Source: Locusta migratoria (lineage: Eukaryota > Arthropoda > Insecta > Orthoptera > Acrididae). From it: DNA of 64,000 bases. Shown here piece by piece: positions 62,227 to 64,000 of this stretch (position 1 is its first letter; each line of letters begins with the position of its first letter). The stretch is from contig CM048746.1 in the NCBI GenBank assembly GCA_026315105.1, forward strand, positions 143,202,730 to 143,266,729, written 5' to 3'. The notes under the pieces were generated by a model, which saw nothing but the letters and a program-made list of their open reading frames with translations, searched no databases and had not been told where the DNA came from. A program made the translations under genes and the position numbers.

Positions 62227-63265
62227 AGTTAATGTTGTGACATTGCAGATACAGGGGGAAGGTGATTGTTGGGTTCCCCAGTCAGGCGGCAAACAGTTTG
62301 GACCTAGCCAATGGAATACAGGTAGTTAGGATTTTCCTAATTTTCCTGAGCGATTTTAATTGTTTTTCTATCCCTCTGTCTATGTGGATCCACCTCGTAA
62401 GACAAAAAACTGACTCCCTCACTAAAGCTACGAATATAGCCTAAAACAAAGCGCAGAGTTTTTAGTTCTGGTCAGACTGTGCACACATAATGGAACTCTG
62501 TTACACGAGGATCTTACAACATCCGAAATTATTATAAAAGTTCCTAGAGAAAAATGAATTAGACATCAATCACCCTCTGTTAAGAATATCGTAACGATGG
62601 ATGCAGGCCCTTTAACGAGAAATGAATAGAGTCTGGCACAGATACATTCAGAAGCAGCTCAATTATACTGGCGGAACATCGGTGACGCCTTGCCACGCTT
62701 TGCTACGAACTCTAGAAGTGATTGAGTATTATTCGTGATAACGACATAATGGCTAGCGTTAAACTCTCAGAAGAACGACACACATGAATCGAGTCTAAAT
62801 TGCGGCGGTAGCGAACTCCGTAGCAGTCACCTCCAGCAGTTTGGTGAAGGGAACTAACGATCGACTACAAAACTACGTCATTCACAGCATTTGTCGAGCG
62901 GTCTGCCTAGAACTTTGGACAACCAAGTTAGAATGTGGCCGAGGCAAACCCGCAGAAGACGATAAAGCTTTAAAACAGACCTTCCGATACAAGCATTGCG
63001 GTACTCTTGGCAGTTTTGTTTTCTGCTCACAATAGTTTTATTTTCAGTTTGCTAGCTGTCTTTTTACTTCTTTGCGTGTTTCTACCATAGGCAGCCTCAA
63101 TTATTCGAAATAGGCATTTTAAGAAACATGTTTGTTTCTCCACTAACGTATTTGATATCTTTGAAAGTCGTTTTAGGCCATCGTGCAAAGGTAATAGTGC
63201 CCTCTTTTATTTGTATATATTTATTTATTTTTAATCAGAAACTGAGATAATCTGAATGTATATGG
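62227..63265. other. No recognisable gene
   Basis: The frames 62262-62444 and 62841-63035 are short and unassigned. Confidence 0.4.
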
Positions 63266-63269
63266 TGCC

Positions 63270-64000
63270 CGTTGTTGCTGTGATCTTCAGTGAAAGGACT
63301 GGTTTGATACAGTCTCCACGCTGCCCTTCTCTGCACAAGCCTCTTCATCTCTGAATAAGGACGACCTGCATTCCTTTGGACTTGCATATCTTATTCGTCT
63401 GTCAGCTTTCCTTAGCGAAAATGTTGTGGGTAAACATTTTCTCCCAATCATAAATTGATGATTCCTTGATGTCTAACAATGTGTCCTACAAATAGATCCC
63501 GTCTTTAATTACGATATTCCAGAAGTTTATTTTTCCCCAGTTCCGTTCAATACCTCCTCCATCTAATCCTCAGCATTTCTCCTGATTTCTGTCTGATCTC
63601 CTTAACGTCCACGTTTAACTCGTGAACATAACTAGAACAAAGCCTTCCATAACGTCTAACTAACTCTGAGATTATTATTTGATCTCTATGAGTTCCTCTT
63701 CTTCAGAAATGCGTTTTTCCCACCGTGTATTTCGTAATTTCTCTTCTTCCGCCATCATAACAAAACTCATTTACATTTACTGTCTCGTTACTTAATCGTA
63801 TTCGTTTAGCTTTGCCTCATTCCATTGCCAATGTTTCGCTCTTGATAATTTTCAACTTGTGCATTCATTTCCAGACGCTGCCGAATTCGTTCAGTTTTTC
63901 TTCCAGGTTCTTTGCTTTTTCGGAGAATTACAATGTTAGCAGCAAATCGCAAGGTTTACTTTTCCTCGCTCTACATTAATTGTTCTCCAACTTTCTCCTT
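63270..64000 (-). pseudogene. Decayed RTE LINE 3' region, cut by window edge
   Basis: The plus strand is the inverse of the RTE 3' half: GATCTTCAGTGAAAGGACTGG with TTTGATACAG (element end) and CTTCATCTCTGAATAAGG. Further landmarks correspond to the RRDRLVGH region (GTGTCCTACAAATAGATCCC) and to the thumb (TCTTCAGAAATGCGTTTTTC). GAGAATTACAATGTTAGCAGCAAAT near 63925 matches the catalytic FADD region with decay. No open frame. Confidence 0.75.

Noticed and set aside
1..64000. CRISPR arrays, prokaryotic operons, integrated plasmid or organellar DNA
   Set aside because: No regularly spaced identical repeats with unique spacers, no ribosome-binding-site gene strings, and no organellar genes recognised; the window is eukaryotic nuclear DNA.

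Overview
This window looks like nuclear DNA from a large, repeat-rich orthopteran genome, most likely a Schistocerca-type grasshopper or locust. The evidence is one well-preserved insect neuropeptide receptor gene surrounded by tRNA-derived SINEs, Penelope-like elements, RTE and CR1/Jockey-type LINEs and Tc1/mariner elements of kinds I associate with acridid genomes. The species call is inference; the repeat content is seen directly. There are no bacterial features, operons or CRISPR arrays.

The only convincing host protein-coding gene is a single-exon reading frame on the minus strand at 55672-56871 (399 aa). It is a class A GPCR that I assign to the short neuropeptide F receptor (sNPFR). 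A strongly diverged tandem array fills the roughly 2.2 kb upstream of its start codon (56925-59110). A CpG-rich block with an NRF-1-like palindrome (59510-59860) lies beyond the array and is a possible promoter or first exon. Repeat-derived sequence begins about 40 nt past the stop codon.

Layout: 0-11 kb holds a CR1/Jockey-like LINE fragment, a fold-back element with tRNA-like arms, a Tc1 remnant split by a SINE, a degenerate Penelope-like element (PLE) with a 42-bp hairpin, and a decayed RTE joined to a PLE 3' end. 11-18 kb holds SINEs, including a three-level nest, and a Tc1 element with TA duplications. 18-24 kb is mostly unrecognised, with one old LINE on the minus strand. 24-31 kb holds SINEs, a mariner remnant, Helitron-like sequences and LINE/PLE remnants. 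31.5-36.4 kb is AT-rich with almost nothing recognisable. 36-42 kb holds palindromes, SINEs, a 5S-rRNA-derived SINE and a head-to-head PLE. 42.5-46.6 kb holds a nearly complete RTE with a 12-bp target duplication, inserted into an older mariner-type transposase gene. 47-55.6 kb holds SINEs, a deleted Tc1, a second head-to-head PLE, a Jockey-like LINE and a third tRNA-armed fold-back. 60-64 kb holds a mariner-like element with long inverted repeats and RTE fragments.

The recurring themes are nested insertion with readable target-site duplications, inverted (fold-back) architectures, and hammerhead-ribozyme-like cores at PLE 3' termini. All assignments come from reading the sequence; no database search was run. 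Boundaries without a stated target duplication are approximate.
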